Source: Longimicrobiales bacterium (GTDB lineage Bacteria; Gemmatimonadota; Gemmatimonadetes; Longimicrobiales; Gaopeijiaceae). Taken from it: a DNA stretch of 64,000 bases. The stretch lies in contig OX638356.1 in the NCBI GenBank assembly GCA_951813395.1, positions 723,340 through 787,339 on the forward strand. The letters are read 5' to 3'. The notes under the pieces are model-generated. The model had not been told where the DNA came from. It ran no database searches and worked only from the letters and a program-made list of their open reading frames with translations. Numbering within the stretch: position 1 is the first letter of the stretch; the number at the start of each line of letters is the position of its first letter. The translations under genes were made by a program, and so were the position numbers. Below, piece after piece: positions 19,201 through 29,500 of the stretch.

Positions 19201-21039
19201 CAGTTCGGCAACCTGTCCCACCTCCAAGTGCTTTCTCTCAGCCGGAACGGGCTATCGGGTCCGCTGCCCGCCGGACTCGGCGGGCTTGCCGGGCTCGAAG
19301 AGCTGCATGTCGGCCACAACGAGCTTGAAGGCACGGTGCCGGTGGAGTTCCGAGGTCTGACGAGCCTCCGACAGTTCTCCCTGGTGAGCAACGCGGACAT
19401 GTCCGGCCCTCTTCCAGGGGAGTTGGCCGCTCTGGATTCGCTGGAAACGCTCGTGGCCGACGGCACAGGGCTCTGCGCGCCGTCCGACGCCCACTTCCTG
19501 AACTGGCTGGACGGCCTGCCGAACGCGCGCGTTGCTCGCTGCGGAAGCAGGCCCGCGACGGCCTATCTCGTGCAGACGGTGCAGTCGCGGGAGTTCCCGG
19601 TCCCGCTCGTGGCGGGCGAGGAGGCGCTGCTGCGGACGTTCGTCACGGCAACACAGGCGAACCAGGAGCCCCGGCCCCGCGTCCGCGCCTCGTTCCATGT
19701 AGGCGGGGCGCGCGTCCATGTGGCCGAGATTCCGGCAAGCGCCGGTCCGATTCCGGCCGAAGTGGAGCAGGGATCGCTGGCCGCGTCCGCCAACGCCTTG
19801 ATCCCCGCCGATGTGATCCGCCCCGGCCTGGAAATGGTCATCGAGATCGACCCGGCCGGGACCCTGGACCCGGGGCTGGGCGTCGCGAGACGAATCCCCG
19901 AAACGGGCCGTCTCCCGGTCGACGTGCGCCAAATGCCCGATCTCGACCTCACGTTGATTCCCTTCCTGTGGAGCGCCGACCCGGACTCGGCGATCCTGGG
20001 CCAAACGGTCGGCATGGCGGCCGATCCCCATGGTCACGAACTGCTTGCCGAAACCCGAACCCTGCTGCCGGTCCGCGGTCTCGACGTAACGGCGCACGCA
20101 CCCGTGTACTCGTCGAGCAACAACATGTTCGACCTCCTTCGCGAAACTCGCGCGATCCGTGCGCTCGAAGCGGGTAGCGGCCACTGGATGGGCATGATGT
20201 CGGGACCGCTCGAGGGAAATGTTGGTGGTCTGGGTCCCCTGGGCCGGGTCAGCACCTCAATACCACGCGCCACAGTTATCGCGCACGAACTGGGCCACAA
20301 CATGAGCTTGGCGCATGCGCCGTGCGGGGGGGCCGTCACGCCGGATCCGGCGTTTCCGTACCGCGATGGATCGAGCGGTGTCTGGGGCTACGACTTCGAC
20401 CGCGCGGGACTGGTGCATCCGTCCACGCCGGACGTCATGTCGTACTGTTCGAATCCCCACTGGATCAGCGACTACCATTTCAGCAAGGTGCTCCGCTTCC
20501 GCCTTGCCGACGAGGGGAGCGGCAGCCCCGCCATGGTTGCCGAACCGGCAGCTTCCATCATGCTGTGGGGCGGCGTCGACGCGGATGGAGCGCCGTTTCT
20601 GGAACCCGCATTCGCGGTCGACGCACCGCCGTTGCTGCCCGACTCCGCCGGTGATTATCGGATCGTCGGAACTGCTGCCGGCGGTGAGACGCTCTTCTCG
20701 ATCAGCTTCACAATGCCAGTATTGGCAGACGCCGATGGAGAATCGTCGTTTCTCTTCGTCGTGCCCGCCCGGGCTGCCTGGCAGGCTGCGCTCGCCGCCA
20801 TCACGCTGACCGGGCCCGGCGGGACCGCCGCGCTCAACGGCGACAGCAACCGCCCCATGGCCATCCTGCGTGATCCACGCACGGGGCAGGTCCGCGGCAT
20901 CCTTCGCGACCTGCCGGCTGCGGCTCAGGTTGCCGGGGACCTCGCGGAGCGCACCGTGGGGCCGGGGCTGGACATGCTCTTCAGCCGCGGGATCCCGGAT
21001 GCCGCCGCCTGGAGTCGGGCCGGGGAGGGAAAGCAGTGA
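16276..21039 (+). CDS. Giant lipoprotein copy 1: Big_2 repeats - leucine-rich repeats - metzincin protease
   Basis: A 1587-residue protein from the ATG 16276. The signal ends in lipobox ISAC (Cys27). Residues about 38-376 are four Ig-like Big_2 domains of about 83 residues, each with a GDT(L/A)RL-type start and a VATVD-type core. From 377 a cap (ATDGPNWANSDNWLTD, GDWYGV) opens a leucine-rich block with the repeat style NxLxGPIPxELGNLxxLxxLxL. Two more caps open further LRR blocks at about 663 and 793. From 1094 comes a conserved sandwich region and a metzincin-type zinc site HELGHNMSLAH (H1337, H1341, H1347), with a Met-turn candidate DVMSYC. The tail (about 1450-1587) is beta-rich. It should sit on the outer surface as a binding-plus-cleaving protein; its target is unknown. 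Its stop overlaps the GTG of copy 2. Confidence 0.88.
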   Translation: MKHRITLFRTILRVFAVVAGGAWISACGDATTEPPPDPPRPTAVTVTPATAELAALGSTVQLSAEVRDQNGNVMAGATVTWTSSAAAVAAVDAAGLVAAHDNGVATVTATAGSASGTAAVTVAQQVSGIAVSPATHTLVVGDTLRLAAAATDANGQPVAGTTFVWASGDTAVATVDDAGFVTGVGAGEVEITAAAVGVAGAAQLAIVAPAPTAIAVAPDTVAFAAVGDTARLMADVRDQVGNVMADQAVAWASSDTLVAMVDSDGLVTATGNGATAIMAAAGPAADTAIVTVMQVVGVVVSPAADTIAPGDTLRLAAELFDENGRLVSGAAFSWSTSDMSVADVDGAGLVRGVGEGAATITATAGEAFGVSEITVATLERVALVALYEATDGPNWANSDNWLTDAPLGDWYGVRTDGSGRVVSLNLSGQWDRESREWIRHGLSGPIPPDLVNLVNLEWLSLGANNLNGPIPSELGDLIKLKGLFLGDNNLTGPIPVELVNLAKLQNLNLYGNALEGSIPAELGRLANLEWLYLGGNDITGPIPSEFGNLAQLRVLALNHGALEGPIPPELGNLVSLERLELYDNALEGPIPSELGNLVNLDWLQLAFNKLTGPIPQSFLQLDKLQTFQIRRNEGLCVPGVSAFVTWLEGIERRDDSDVFCNESDRKVLASLFERAGGPRWTGADGWVGGPALDEWYGVSADSLGRVAALDLERNGLSGRLPVDLGSLAQMTELRIGGNTALSGPLPLSLVALSLRALHYEGTGVCAPSQARFREWLNAIPSHEGTGAECPPMSDREILEIVYETLGGSEWLNSDNWLTDRPLRDWYGVEEVDAQGRVITLRLTYNGISGWIPRELGSLKHLVWLHLGGVNSDLAGTIPAELGNLANLRLLNLFGTNIGGTIPAELGNLANLSWLALAENNLEGAIPAELGRLRNLRSLNLIDNQLSGTVPVQLGRLAELRQLSLSGNELTGPIPAQFGNLSHLQVLSLSRNGLSGPLPAGLGGLAGLEELHVGHNELEGTVPVEFRGLTSLRQFSLVSNADMSGPLPGELAALDSLETLVADGTGLCAPSDAHFLNWLDGLPNARVARCGSRPATAYLVQTVQSREFPVPLVAGEEALLRTFVTATQANQEPRPRVRASFHVGGARVHVAEIPASAGPIPAEVEQGSLAASANALIPADVIRPGLEMVIEIDPAGTLDPGLGVARRIPETGRLPVDVRQMPDLDLTLIPFLWSADPDSAILGQTVGMAADPHGHELLAETRTLLPVRGLDVTAHAPVYSSSNNMFDLLRETRAIRALEAGSGHWMGMMSGPLEGNVGGLGPLGRVSTSIPRATVIAHELGHNMSLAHAPCGGAVTPDPAFPYRDGSSGVWGYDFDRAGLVHPSTPDVMSYCSNPHWISDYHFSKVLRFRLADEGSGSPAMVAEPAASIMLWGGVDADGAPFLEPAFAVDAPPLLPDSAGDYRIVGTAAGGETLFSISFTMPVLADADGESSFLFVVPARAAWQAALAAITLTGPGGTAALNGDSNRPMAILRDPRTGQVRGILRDLPAAAQVAGDLAERTVGPGLDMLFSRGIPDAAAWSRAGEGKQ
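16633..18215 (+). repeat. Near-identical block shared with 27377-28959 (copy 1 / copy 3)
   Basis: The block aligns without gaps at an offset of 10744 bases. By eye only one mismatch was found (GACCAG against GATCAG near 17011/27755), although both flanks differ clearly. Copy 2 differs at many sites in the same block. This is the pattern left by recent gene conversion or unequal exchange. Confidence 0.8.
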
Positions 21040-24000
21040 ACCGGCCGCGCACCCTGATTCCGGTGCTCGTCCTGCTGGCCGGGGCCGCTTGGGCCACCGC
21101 TTGCGGCGACGGCGCCACGGAACCGCCGGCTGTCGATCCTCCCCGCGCGACGGCGGTGGTGGTGACGCCCGCGGAGATCGAACTGAACGCGCTCGGCGAA
21201 ACCTTGCGGCTAATCGCTCAGGTCCGGGACCAGAACGGGCAGGCGATGGCGGGCGCGCCGGTCGTGTGGTCGAGCGGGGACGCGTCGGTCGCGACGGTGG
21301 ACGCGACGGGCCTGGCGACGGCCGCGGGCAATGGGACGGCGACGATCACGGCGACGTCGGGCGCCGCGTCGGGGAACGCGTCGGTGACGGTGGCGCAGGC
21401 GGTGAGCGCGGTGGCGGTCTCACCGGTCGCCGACACGCTGGTGGCTCGGGGCGACACGGTGCGCGTGACAGCCGAGGCGTCCGACGCGAACGGACACGCC
21501 GTGGAGGGGGCCGAGTTCACGTGGACGTCCGGCGACACGACGGTTGCGACGGTGGACGCGACGGGGCTGGCGACGAGCGTTGGGTCCGGAGAGGCCGAAA
21601 TCACCGCCTCGTCGTCCGGGGTGGCGGGCCGGGCGTCACTCACGGTCGTGGACCCGGTGCCGACGGCCGTTGCGGTGACTCCCGACACGTTGGCCCTGAC
21701 CACGCTCGGACAGACCGCGCAGCTCGCCGCGGAGGTGCGGGACCAGATCGGGCGGGTCATGGATGGCGCGACGGTCTCCTGGTCGAGTTCGGACACGACC
21801 GTCGCGACGGTGGATGCATCCGGGCTCGCGACGACAGCGGGCAACGGGACAGCAACGATCACGGCGGCCTCGGGGTCGGCCTCGGACAGCGCGGTGGTGA
21901 CGGTGGCCCAGCAGGTGAGCGGGATCGCGGTGTCTCCCGCAACGCATACGCTGGTTGTGGGCGACACGCTGCGGCTGGCGGCAGCGGCGACCGACGCGAA
22001 CGGTCAGCCTGTGGCGGGGACCACGTTCGTGTGGGCGTCGGGCGACACGGCGGTTGCGACGGTGGACGATGCGGGCCTTGTAACCGGGGTCGGCGCGGGC
22101 GAGGTGGAGATCACGGCCACGGCCGTGGGGGTCGCGGGGGCCGCGCAGCTCGCGGTCGTGGCTCCGGCGCCGACGGCCATCGCGGTCGCCCCGGACACGG
22201 TGGCGTTCGCGGCGGTGGGCGACACCGCGCGGCTCATGGCCGACGTGAGGGATCAGGTTGGCCGCCCGATGACGGATCAGGCGGTCGCGTGGGCCAGCAG
22301 CGATACGCTGGTGGCCGTGGTGGATTCGGCCGGATTGGTGACCGCAACCGGCAACGGAGCTACAGCGATCACGGCCGCTGCGGGATCGGCCGCGGACACT
22401 GCGATCGTTACGGTGATGCAAGTGGTCGGCGTCGTCGTTTCGCCCGCCGCCGACACGATCGCGCCCGGCGACACGTTGCGGCTTGCGGCAGAGCTGTTCG
22501 ACGAGAACGGGCACCGCGTGAGCGGTGCGGCCTTCAACTGGTCGACGAGTGACAAGTCGGTGGCCAGCGTGGACGGCGCGGGCCTGGTTCGCGGCGTCAG
22601 CGAAGGGGCCGTGACGATCACCGCGATGGCGGGCGATGCCTTCGGCGTCTCCGAGATCACGGTGGCAACCCTCGAACGGACCGCTCTGGTGGCCCTTTAC
22701 GAGGCGACGGACGGCCCCAACTGGTCCAATTCCGACAACTGGCTTACCGATGCGCCGCTCGGGGACTGGTACGGGGTGCGTACCGACGGGTCGGGGCGCG
22801 TCGTCTCGTTGAATCTTTCAGGCGAGTGGGACAGCGAGAACCCCGGGTGGATAGTTCACGGGCTGAGCGGGCCGATCCCGCCCGATCTTGCCAACCTCGC
22901 CCAACTACGGAGCCTGAACCTGTGGGGCAACGCGCTGAGCGGCCCGATCCCGGTCGAGCTCGGCAGCCTGGTCAACCTGGAATGGCTCAACCTGGGCGCC
23001 AACAACCTCAACGGTCCGATTCCGTCCGAACTTGGGGATCTGGTCAAACTGAAGGAGCTCAATCTGGGCCGTAACAACCTCACAGGCCCGATCCCGGTCG
23101 AACTCGTAAACCTCGCCAAGCTGAGGCACTTTAATCTGTTCGACAATGCGCTGGAAGGCGCAATCCCGGCCGAGCTCGGTGGTCTGGTCAACCTGGAAGG
23201 CCTCTCCCTGGGCGCTAACAACCTCGTCGGTCAGATTCCGTCCGAACTTGCCAATCTCCCCCAACTACGGACCCTGGACCTGTGGAGCAATGCGCTCACC
23301 GGTCCGATTCCGTCCGAGCTTGCCAACCTCGCCCAACTACGGACCCTGGAGCTGTCCGAGAACGCGCTTTCCGGTCCGATTCCGTCCGAACTTGCCAACC
23401 TCGCCCAACTACGGACCCTGAGGCTGTACGACAACAACCTCGCTGGCCCGATCCCGCCCGAACTCGGGGACTTGGTCAGCCTGAAGGTGCTCAATCTGTA
23501 CTCGAACAAGCTGGAGGGCCCAATCCCGGCCGAGCTCGGCAACCTGGTAAACCTTAACTGGCTCGAGCTGAGCGTTAACAACCTCTCCGGCCCGATCCCG
23601 CAAAGCTTCCTGCAACTTGACAAGCTTCAGACCTTCTACATCGGGGGCAACGAAAGTCTTTGCGTGCCCGGCATTTCCGCATTTGTGGAATGGCTGGAGG
23701 GCATCGAACGCCGGGACGAGTCGGGCACTCTCTGCAACGAGTCCGACCGGAAGGTGCTCGCGTCGTTGTTCGAGCGAGCGGGCGGATCCGGCTGGACAAA
23801 TGCCGATGGGTGGGTCGGCGGCCCAGCCCTGGACGAGTGGCACGGGGTCCGCGCCGACTCGCTGGGTCGCGTGGCGGCGCTCGACCTGGAGCGAAACGGA
23901 CTCTCGGGACGACTCCCCTTGGATCTCGGGAGTTTGGCTCAGATGACGGAGCTGAGGATCGGTGGCAACACGGCCCTTTCCGGCCCGCTTCCGCTGTCAT

Positions 24001-26519
24001 TGGTGGCGCTGTCATTGCGCGCACTTCACTACGAGGGCACCGGCGTTTGCGCACCGTCTCAGGCGCGATTCCAGGAATGGTTGAATGCGATACCGTCCCA
24101 CGAGGGCACGGGCGCGGCGTGCGTGCCGCTGGCGGACCGGGAGATCCTGGAGGCTGTATACGAGACACTTGGCGGATCCGACTGGACCAACAGCGACAAC
24201 TGGCTGACGGATCGACCGCTGGGGGATTGGTATGGCGTGGAGGTGGATGACCAGGGCCGCGTAATCACCCTGCGACTGCACTACAACGGCATCTCGGGAT
24301 GGATCCCCCGCGAACTCGGAAGCCTGAAGCATCTGGTGTGGCTGATCCTCGCAGGCAGCCCTTCCGGCTTGGCGGGCGCGATCCCGGCCGAACTCGGCGA
24401 CCTCGCCAATCTGCGGTTGCTGGATCTTTTCGCCACGAACATCGGGGGCACGATTCCGGCCGAACTCGGCAACCTCGCCAATCTGGAATGGCTCGACCTT
24501 GCGGAGAACAACCTGGAAGGCGCCATTCCAGCCGAACTCGGGCATCTCCGCAACCTGAGGTCGCTCAAGCTTATCGGCAATCACTTGGCGGGGACGGTTC
24601 CGGTCCAACTTGGAGTCCTTTTCGAGTTGCGGGAGTTGTCCCTCAGCGGCAACGAGCTGACGGGGCCGATCCCGGCCCAGTTCGGCAACCTGTCCCACCT
24701 CCAAGTGCTTTCTCTCAGCCGGAACGGGCTATCGGGTCCGCTGCCCGCCGGACTCGGCGGGCTTGCCGGGCTCGAAGAACTGCATGTCGGCCACAACGAG
24801 CTTCACGGCACGGTGCCGGTGGAGTTTCGAGGCCTGACGAGCCTGCGAGAGTTTTCCCTGTCGGGCAACGCGGACATGTCCGGTCCGCTCCCGGCCGAGT
24901 TGGCCGCTCTGGATTCGCTGGAAACGCTCGTGGCCGACGGCACCGGGCTCTGCGCGCCGCCCGACCCCGGCTTCCTGAACTGGCTGGACGGCCTGCCGAA
25001 CGGGCGCGTTGCTCGCTGCGGAATCAGTCCCGCGACGGCCTATCTCGTGCAGACGGTGCAGTCGCGGGAGTTCCCGGTCCCGCTCGTGGCGGGCGAGGAG
25101 GCGCTGCTACGGACGTTCGTCACGGCAACACAGGCGAACCAGGAGCCCCGGCCACGCGTCCGCGCCTCGTTCCATGTAGGCGGGGCGCTCGTTCACGCGG
25201 CCGAGATTCCGGCAAGCGCCGGTCCGATTCCGACCGAAGCGGAGCAGGGATCGCTGGCCGCGTCCGCCAACGCCGTGATCCCCGCCAGTGTGATCCGCCC
25301 CGGCCTGGAAATGGTCATCGAGATCGACCCGGACGGGACGCTGGACCCGGGGCTGGGCGTCGCGAGACGAATTCCCGAAAGAGGCCGTCTCCCGGTCGAC
25401 GTGCGCCAAATGCCCGTCCTCGACCTCACGGTGATCCCCTTCCTGTGGAGCGCCGATCCGGACTCGGCGATCCTGGGCCAAACGGCCGGCATGGCGGCCG
25501 ATCCCCATGGTCACGAACTGCTCTACGAAACCCGAACCCTGCTGCCGGTCCGCGGTCTCGACGTAACGGCGCACGCACCCGTGCTCTCGTCGAGCAACAA
25601 CATGTTCGACCTCCTTCGCGAAACCCGCGCGATCCGTGCGCTCGAAGCGGGTAGCGGCCACTGGATGGGCATGATGTCGGGAATGGGGGAATCAGACCCT
25701 GGTGTGGCCTACCTTTCGGGTCGGGTCAGCTTCTCGGTACCGAACGCCAGAGTTATGGTGCATGAACTGGGCCACAACATGAGCCTGTCGCATGCTCCGT
25801 GCGGTGCGGCCGGCCGACCTGATCCGGCGTTCCCATACGGCGATGGATCGAGCGGTGTCTGGGGCTACGATTCTCGCGATCCGGGCAGCCTGGTTCATCC
25901 GTCCACGCCGGACGTGATGTCGTACTGCTTCTATCCCCACTGGATCAGCGACTACCATTTCAGCAAGGCGCTCCACTTCCGCCTTGCCGACGAGGGGAGC
26001 GGCAGCGACGCCATGGTTGCCGAACCGGCAGCTTCCCTCATGCTGTGGGGCGGTGTCGACGCGGATGGAGCGCCGTTTCTGGAACCCGCATTCGCGGTCG
26101 ACGCACTGCCGCTGCTGCCCGACTCCGCCGGTGATTATCGGATCGTCGGAACTGCTGCCGGCGGTGAGACGCTCTTCTCGATCAGCTTCACAATGCCTCA
26201 TGTAGCGGACGCCGATGGGGCATCTTCGTTCGTCTTCGTCGTGCCAGCCCGGGCTGCCTGGCAGGGTACGCTCGCTGCCATCACGCTGACCGGACCAAGC
26301 GGGACCGCCGCCCTCAACGGCGACAGCGACCGCCCCATGGCCATCCTGCGCGATCCGCGCACGGGGCAGGTCCGCGGCATCCTTCGCGACCTGCCGGCTG
26401 CGGCTCAGGTTGCCGCAGACCTGGCGGAACGCACCGTGGGGCCGGGGCTGGACATGCTCTTCAGCCGCGGGATCCCGGATGCCGCCGCTTGGAGTCGGGC
26501 CGGGGAGGGAAAGCAGTGA
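21036..26519 (+). CDS. Giant lipoprotein copy 2: six Big_2 domains - LRR - metzincin protease
   Basis: An 1827-residue protein, the longest of the three. The GTG start at 21036 overlaps the copy-1 stop (GTGA), with GGGGAGGG upstream, so it is translationally coupled. The lipoprotein signal has Cys23 (ATAC). Six Big_2 domains fill about 32-543; the first three match copy 3 and are partly missing from copy 1. LRR blocks start at about 544 (the longest, with repeated LANLAQLRTL units), 902 and 1033. The protease region starts near 1333 with the zinc site HELGHNMSLSH (H1576) and Met-turn DVMSYC. Between zinc site and Met-turn the sequence differs from copy 1 (SRDPGSLVHPSTP), which may alter specificity. 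It was probably produced by tandem duplication. Confidence 0.88.
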   Translation: MNRPRTLIPVLVLLAGAAWATACGDGATEPPAVDPPRATAVVVTPAEIELNALGETLRLIAQVRDQNGQAMAGAPVVWSSGDASVATVDATGLATAAGNGTATITATSGAASGNASVTVAQAVSAVAVSPVADTLVARGDTVRVTAEASDANGHAVEGAEFTWTSGDTTVATVDATGLATSVGSGEAEITASSSGVAGRASLTVVDPVPTAVAVTPDTLALTTLGQTAQLAAEVRDQIGRVMDGATVSWSSSDTTVATVDASGLATTAGNGTATITAASGSASDSAVVTVAQQVSGIAVSPATHTLVVGDTLRLAAAATDANGQPVAGTTFVWASGDTAVATVDDAGLVTGVGAGEVEITATAVGVAGAAQLAVVAPAPTAIAVAPDTVAFAAVGDTARLMADVRDQVGRPMTDQAVAWASSDTLVAVVDSAGLVTATGNGATAITAAAGSAADTAIVTVMQVVGVVVSPAADTIAPGDTLRLAAELFDENGHRVSGAAFNWSTSDKSVASVDGAGLVRGVSEGAVTITAMAGDAFGVSEITVATLERTALVALYEATDGPNWSNSDNWLTDAPLGDWYGVRTDGSGRVVSLNLSGEWDSENPGWIVHGLSGPIPPDLANLAQLRSLNLWGNALSGPIPVELGSLVNLEWLNLGANNLNGPIPSELGDLVKLKELNLGRNNLTGPIPVELVNLAKLRHFNLFDNALEGAIPAELGGLVNLEGLSLGANNLVGQIPSELANLPQLRTLDLWSNALTGPIPSELANLAQLRTLELSENALSGPIPSELANLAQLRTLRLYDNNLAGPIPPELGDLVSLKVLNLYSNKLEGPIPAELGNLVNLNWLELSVNNLSGPIPQSFLQLDKLQTFYIGGNESLCVPGISAFVEWLEGIERRDESGTLCNESDRKVLASLFERAGGSGWTNADGWVGGPALDEWHGVRADSLGRVAALDLERNGLSGRLPLDLGSLAQMTELRIGGNTALSGPLPLSLVALSLRALHYEGTGVCAPSQARFQEWLNAIPSHEGTGAACVPLADREILEAVYETLGGSDWTNSDNWLTDRPLGDWYGVEVDDQGRVITLRLHYNGISGWIPRELGSLKHLVWLILAGSPSGLAGAIPAELGDLANLRLLDLFATNIGGTIPAELGNLANLEWLDLAENNLEGAIPAELGHLRNLRSLKLIGNHLAGTVPVQLGVLFELRELSLSGNELTGPIPAQFGNLSHLQVLSLSRNGLSGPLPAGLGGLAGLEELHVGHNELHGTVPVEFRGLTSLREFSLSGNADMSGPLPAELAALDSLETLVADGTGLCAPPDPGFLNWLDGLPNGRVARCGISPATAYLVQTVQSREFPVPLVAGEEALLRTFVTATQANQEPRPRVRASFHVGGALVHAAEIPASAGPIPTEAEQGSLAASANAVIPASVIRPGLEMVIEIDPDGTLDPGLGVARRIPERGRLPVDVRQMPVLDLTVIPFLWSADPDSAILGQTAGMAADPHGHELLYETRTLLPVRGLDVTAHAPVLSSSNNMFDLLRETRAIRALEAGSGHWMGMMSGMGESDPGVAYLSGRVSFSVPNARVMVHELGHNMSLSHAPCGAAGRPDPAFPYGDGSSGVWGYDSRDPGSLVHPSTPDVMSYCFYPHWISDYHFSKALHFRLADEGSGSDAMVAEPAASLMLWGGVDADGAPFLEPAFAVDALPLLPDSAGDYRIVGTAAGGETLFSISFTMPHVADADGASSFVFVVPARAAWQGTLAAITLTGPSGTAALNGDSDRPMAILRDPRTGQVRGILRDLPAAAQVAADLAERTVGPGLDMLFSRGIPDAAAWSRAGEGKQ

Positions 26520-29500
26520 ACCGGCCGCGCACCCTGATTCCGGTGCTCGTCCTGCTGGCCGGGACCGCTTGGGCCACCGCTTGCGGCGACGGCGCCACGG
26601 AGCCGCCGCCTATCGATCCCCCACGCGCGACGACGGTGGCGGTGACTCCCGCGGAGGCGGAACTGACCGCGCTCGGCGAACCCTTGCGGTTAATCGCTCA
26701 GGTCCGGGACCAGAACGGCCAGGCGATGGCGGGCGCGCCGGTCGTGTGGTCGAGCGGGGACGCGTCGGTCGCGACGGTGGACGCGACGGGACTGGTGACG
26801 GCCGCAGGCAATGGGACGGCGACGATCACAGCGATGTCGGGCGCCGCGTCGGGGAACGCGTCGGTGACGGTGGCGCAGGCGGTGAGCGCGGTGGCGGTCT
26901 CACCGGTCGCCGACACGCTGGTGGCGCTGGGCGACACGGTGCGCCTGACAGCCGAGGCGTCCGACACGAACGGACACGTCGTGGAGGGGGCGGAGTTCAC
27001 GTGGACGTCCGGCGACACAGCGGTTGCGACGGTGGACACGACGGGGCTGGCGACGAGCGTCGGGTCCGGAGAGGCCGAGATCACCGCCTCGTCGTCCGGG
27101 GTGGCGGGCCGGGCGTCCCTCACGGTCGTGGCTCCGGTGCCGACGGCCGTTGCGGTGACTCCCGACACGTTGGCCCTGACCACGCTCGGACAGACCGCGC
27201 AACTCGCCGCGGAGGTGCGGGACCAGATCGGGCGGGTCATGGAGGGCGCGACGGTCTCCTGGTCGAGTTCGGACACGACCGTCGCGACGGTGGATGCATC
27301 CGGGCTCGCGACGACAGCGGGCAACGGGACAGCAACGATCACGGCGGCCTCGGGGTCGGCCTCGGACAGCGCGGTGGTGACGGTGGCCCAGCAGGTGAGC
27401 GGGATCGCGGTGTCTCCCGCAACGCATACGCTGGTTGTGGGCGACACGCTGCGGCTGGCGGCAGCGGCAACCGACGCGAACGGTCAGCCTGTGGCGGGGA
27501 CCACGTTCGTGTGGGCGTCGGGCGACACGGCGGTTGCGACGGTGGACGATGCGGGCTTTGTAACCGGGGTCGGCGCGGGCGAGGTGGAGATCACGGCCGC
27601 GGCCGTGGGGGTTGCGGGTGCAGCGCAGCTCGCGATCGTGGCTCCGGCGCCGACGGCCATCGCGGTGGCCCCGGACACGGTGGCGTTCGCGGCGGTGGGC
27701 GACACCGCGCGGCTCATGGCCGATGTGAGGGATCAGGTTGGCAACGTGATGGCGGATCAGGCGGTCGCGTGGGCCAGCAGCGATACGCTGGTGGCCATGG
27801 TGGATTCGGACGGGTTGGTGACGGCAACCGGCAACGGAGCTACAGCGATCATGGCCGCTGCGGGACCGGCCGCGGACACTGCCATCGTTACCGTGATGCA
27901 AGTGGTCGGCGTCGTCGTTTCGCCCGCCGCTGACACGATCGCGCCCGGCGACACGTTGCGGCTTGCGGCCGAGCTGTTCGACGAGAACGGGCGCCTCGTG
28001 AGCGGTGCGGCCTTCAGCTGGTCGACGAGCGACATGTCGGTGGCCGACGTGGACGGCGCGGGGCTGGTTCGCGGAGTCGGCGAAGGCGCCGCCACGATCA
28101 CCGCGACGGCTGGCGAAGCCTTCGGCGTCTCCGAGATCACGGTGGCAACCCTCGAACGGGTGGCTCTGGTGGCCCTCTACGAGGCGACGGACGGCCCCAA
28201 CTGGGCCAATTCCGACAACTGGCTCACAGACGCGCCGCTCGGGGACTGGTACGGGGTACGGACCGACGGGTCGGGGCGCGTCGTGTCGCTGAATCTTTCA
28301 GGCCAGTGGGACCGCGAGAGCCGCGAGTGGATACGCCACGGGCTGAGCGGCCCGATCCCGCCCGACCTTGTCAACCTGGTCAACCTGGAATGGCTCTCCC
28401 TGGGCGCAAACAACCTCAACGGTCCGATTCCGTCCGAACTCGGGGACCTTATCAAACTGAAGGGGCTCTTTCTGGGCGACAACAACCTCACTGGCCCGAT
28501 CCCGGTCGAACTCGTAAACCTCGCCAAGCTGCAGAACTTGAATCTGTACGGCAATGCGCTGGAAGGCTCAATCCCAGCCGAGCTCGGCAGACTGGCCAAT
28601 CTGGAATGGCTTTACCTGGGCGGTAACGACATCACCGGTCCGATTCCGTCCGAATTTGGCAATCTCGCCCAACTGCGGGTTCTAGCGTTGAACCACGGCG
28701 CGCTGGAGGGCCCGATCCCGCCCGAACTCGGCAACCTGGTCAGCCTGGAAAGGCTCGAGCTGTACGACAATGCGCTGGAGGGCCCAATCCCGTCCGAACT
28801 CGGCAACCTGGTGAACCTTGACTGGCTCCAACTGGCCTTTAACAAACTCACCGGCCCAATCCCGCAGAGCTTCCTGCAACTTGACAAGCTTCAGACCTTC
28901 CAAATCCGGAGAAACGAAGGTCTTTGCGTGCCCGGCGTTTCCGCATTTGTGACATGGCTGCAGGGCATCGAACGCCGGGACGATTCGGACGCTTTCTGCA
29001 ACGAGTCCGACCGGAAGGTGCTCGCGTCGTTGTTCGAGCGAGCGGGCGGTTCCCGCTGGACAAATGCCGATGGGTGGGTCGGCGGCCCAGCCCTGGACGA
29101 GTGGCACGGGGTCCGCGCCGACTCGCTGGGTCGCGTGGCGGCGCTCGACCTGGAGCGAAACGGGCTCTCGGGACGACTCCCTGTGAGTCTCGGGACGCTG
29201 GCTCAGATGACGGAGTTGAGCATCGGTGGCAACACGTCCTTGTCCGGCCCGCTTCCGCTGTCGCTGGCGGCGCTGTCCTTGCGCGCACTTCACTACGAGG
29301 GCACCGGCGTTTGCGCACCGGCTCAGGCGCGGTTCCAAAATTGGCTGAACACCATCCCGTCCCACGAGGGCACGGGAGCCACGTGCGCGCCGCTGGCGGA
29401 CCGGGAGATCCTGGAGGTCGTATACGAGACACTTGGCGGATCCGACTGGACCAGCAGCGGCAACTGGCTGACGAATCGACCGCTGGGCGACTGGTATGGA

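Noticed and set aside
26410-27933. Long Gly/Arg-rich frames inside the lipoprotein array (also 20870-22552)
   Set aside because: Shift-frame products of the repetitive Big_2 coding DNA; no start signals or domain similarity.
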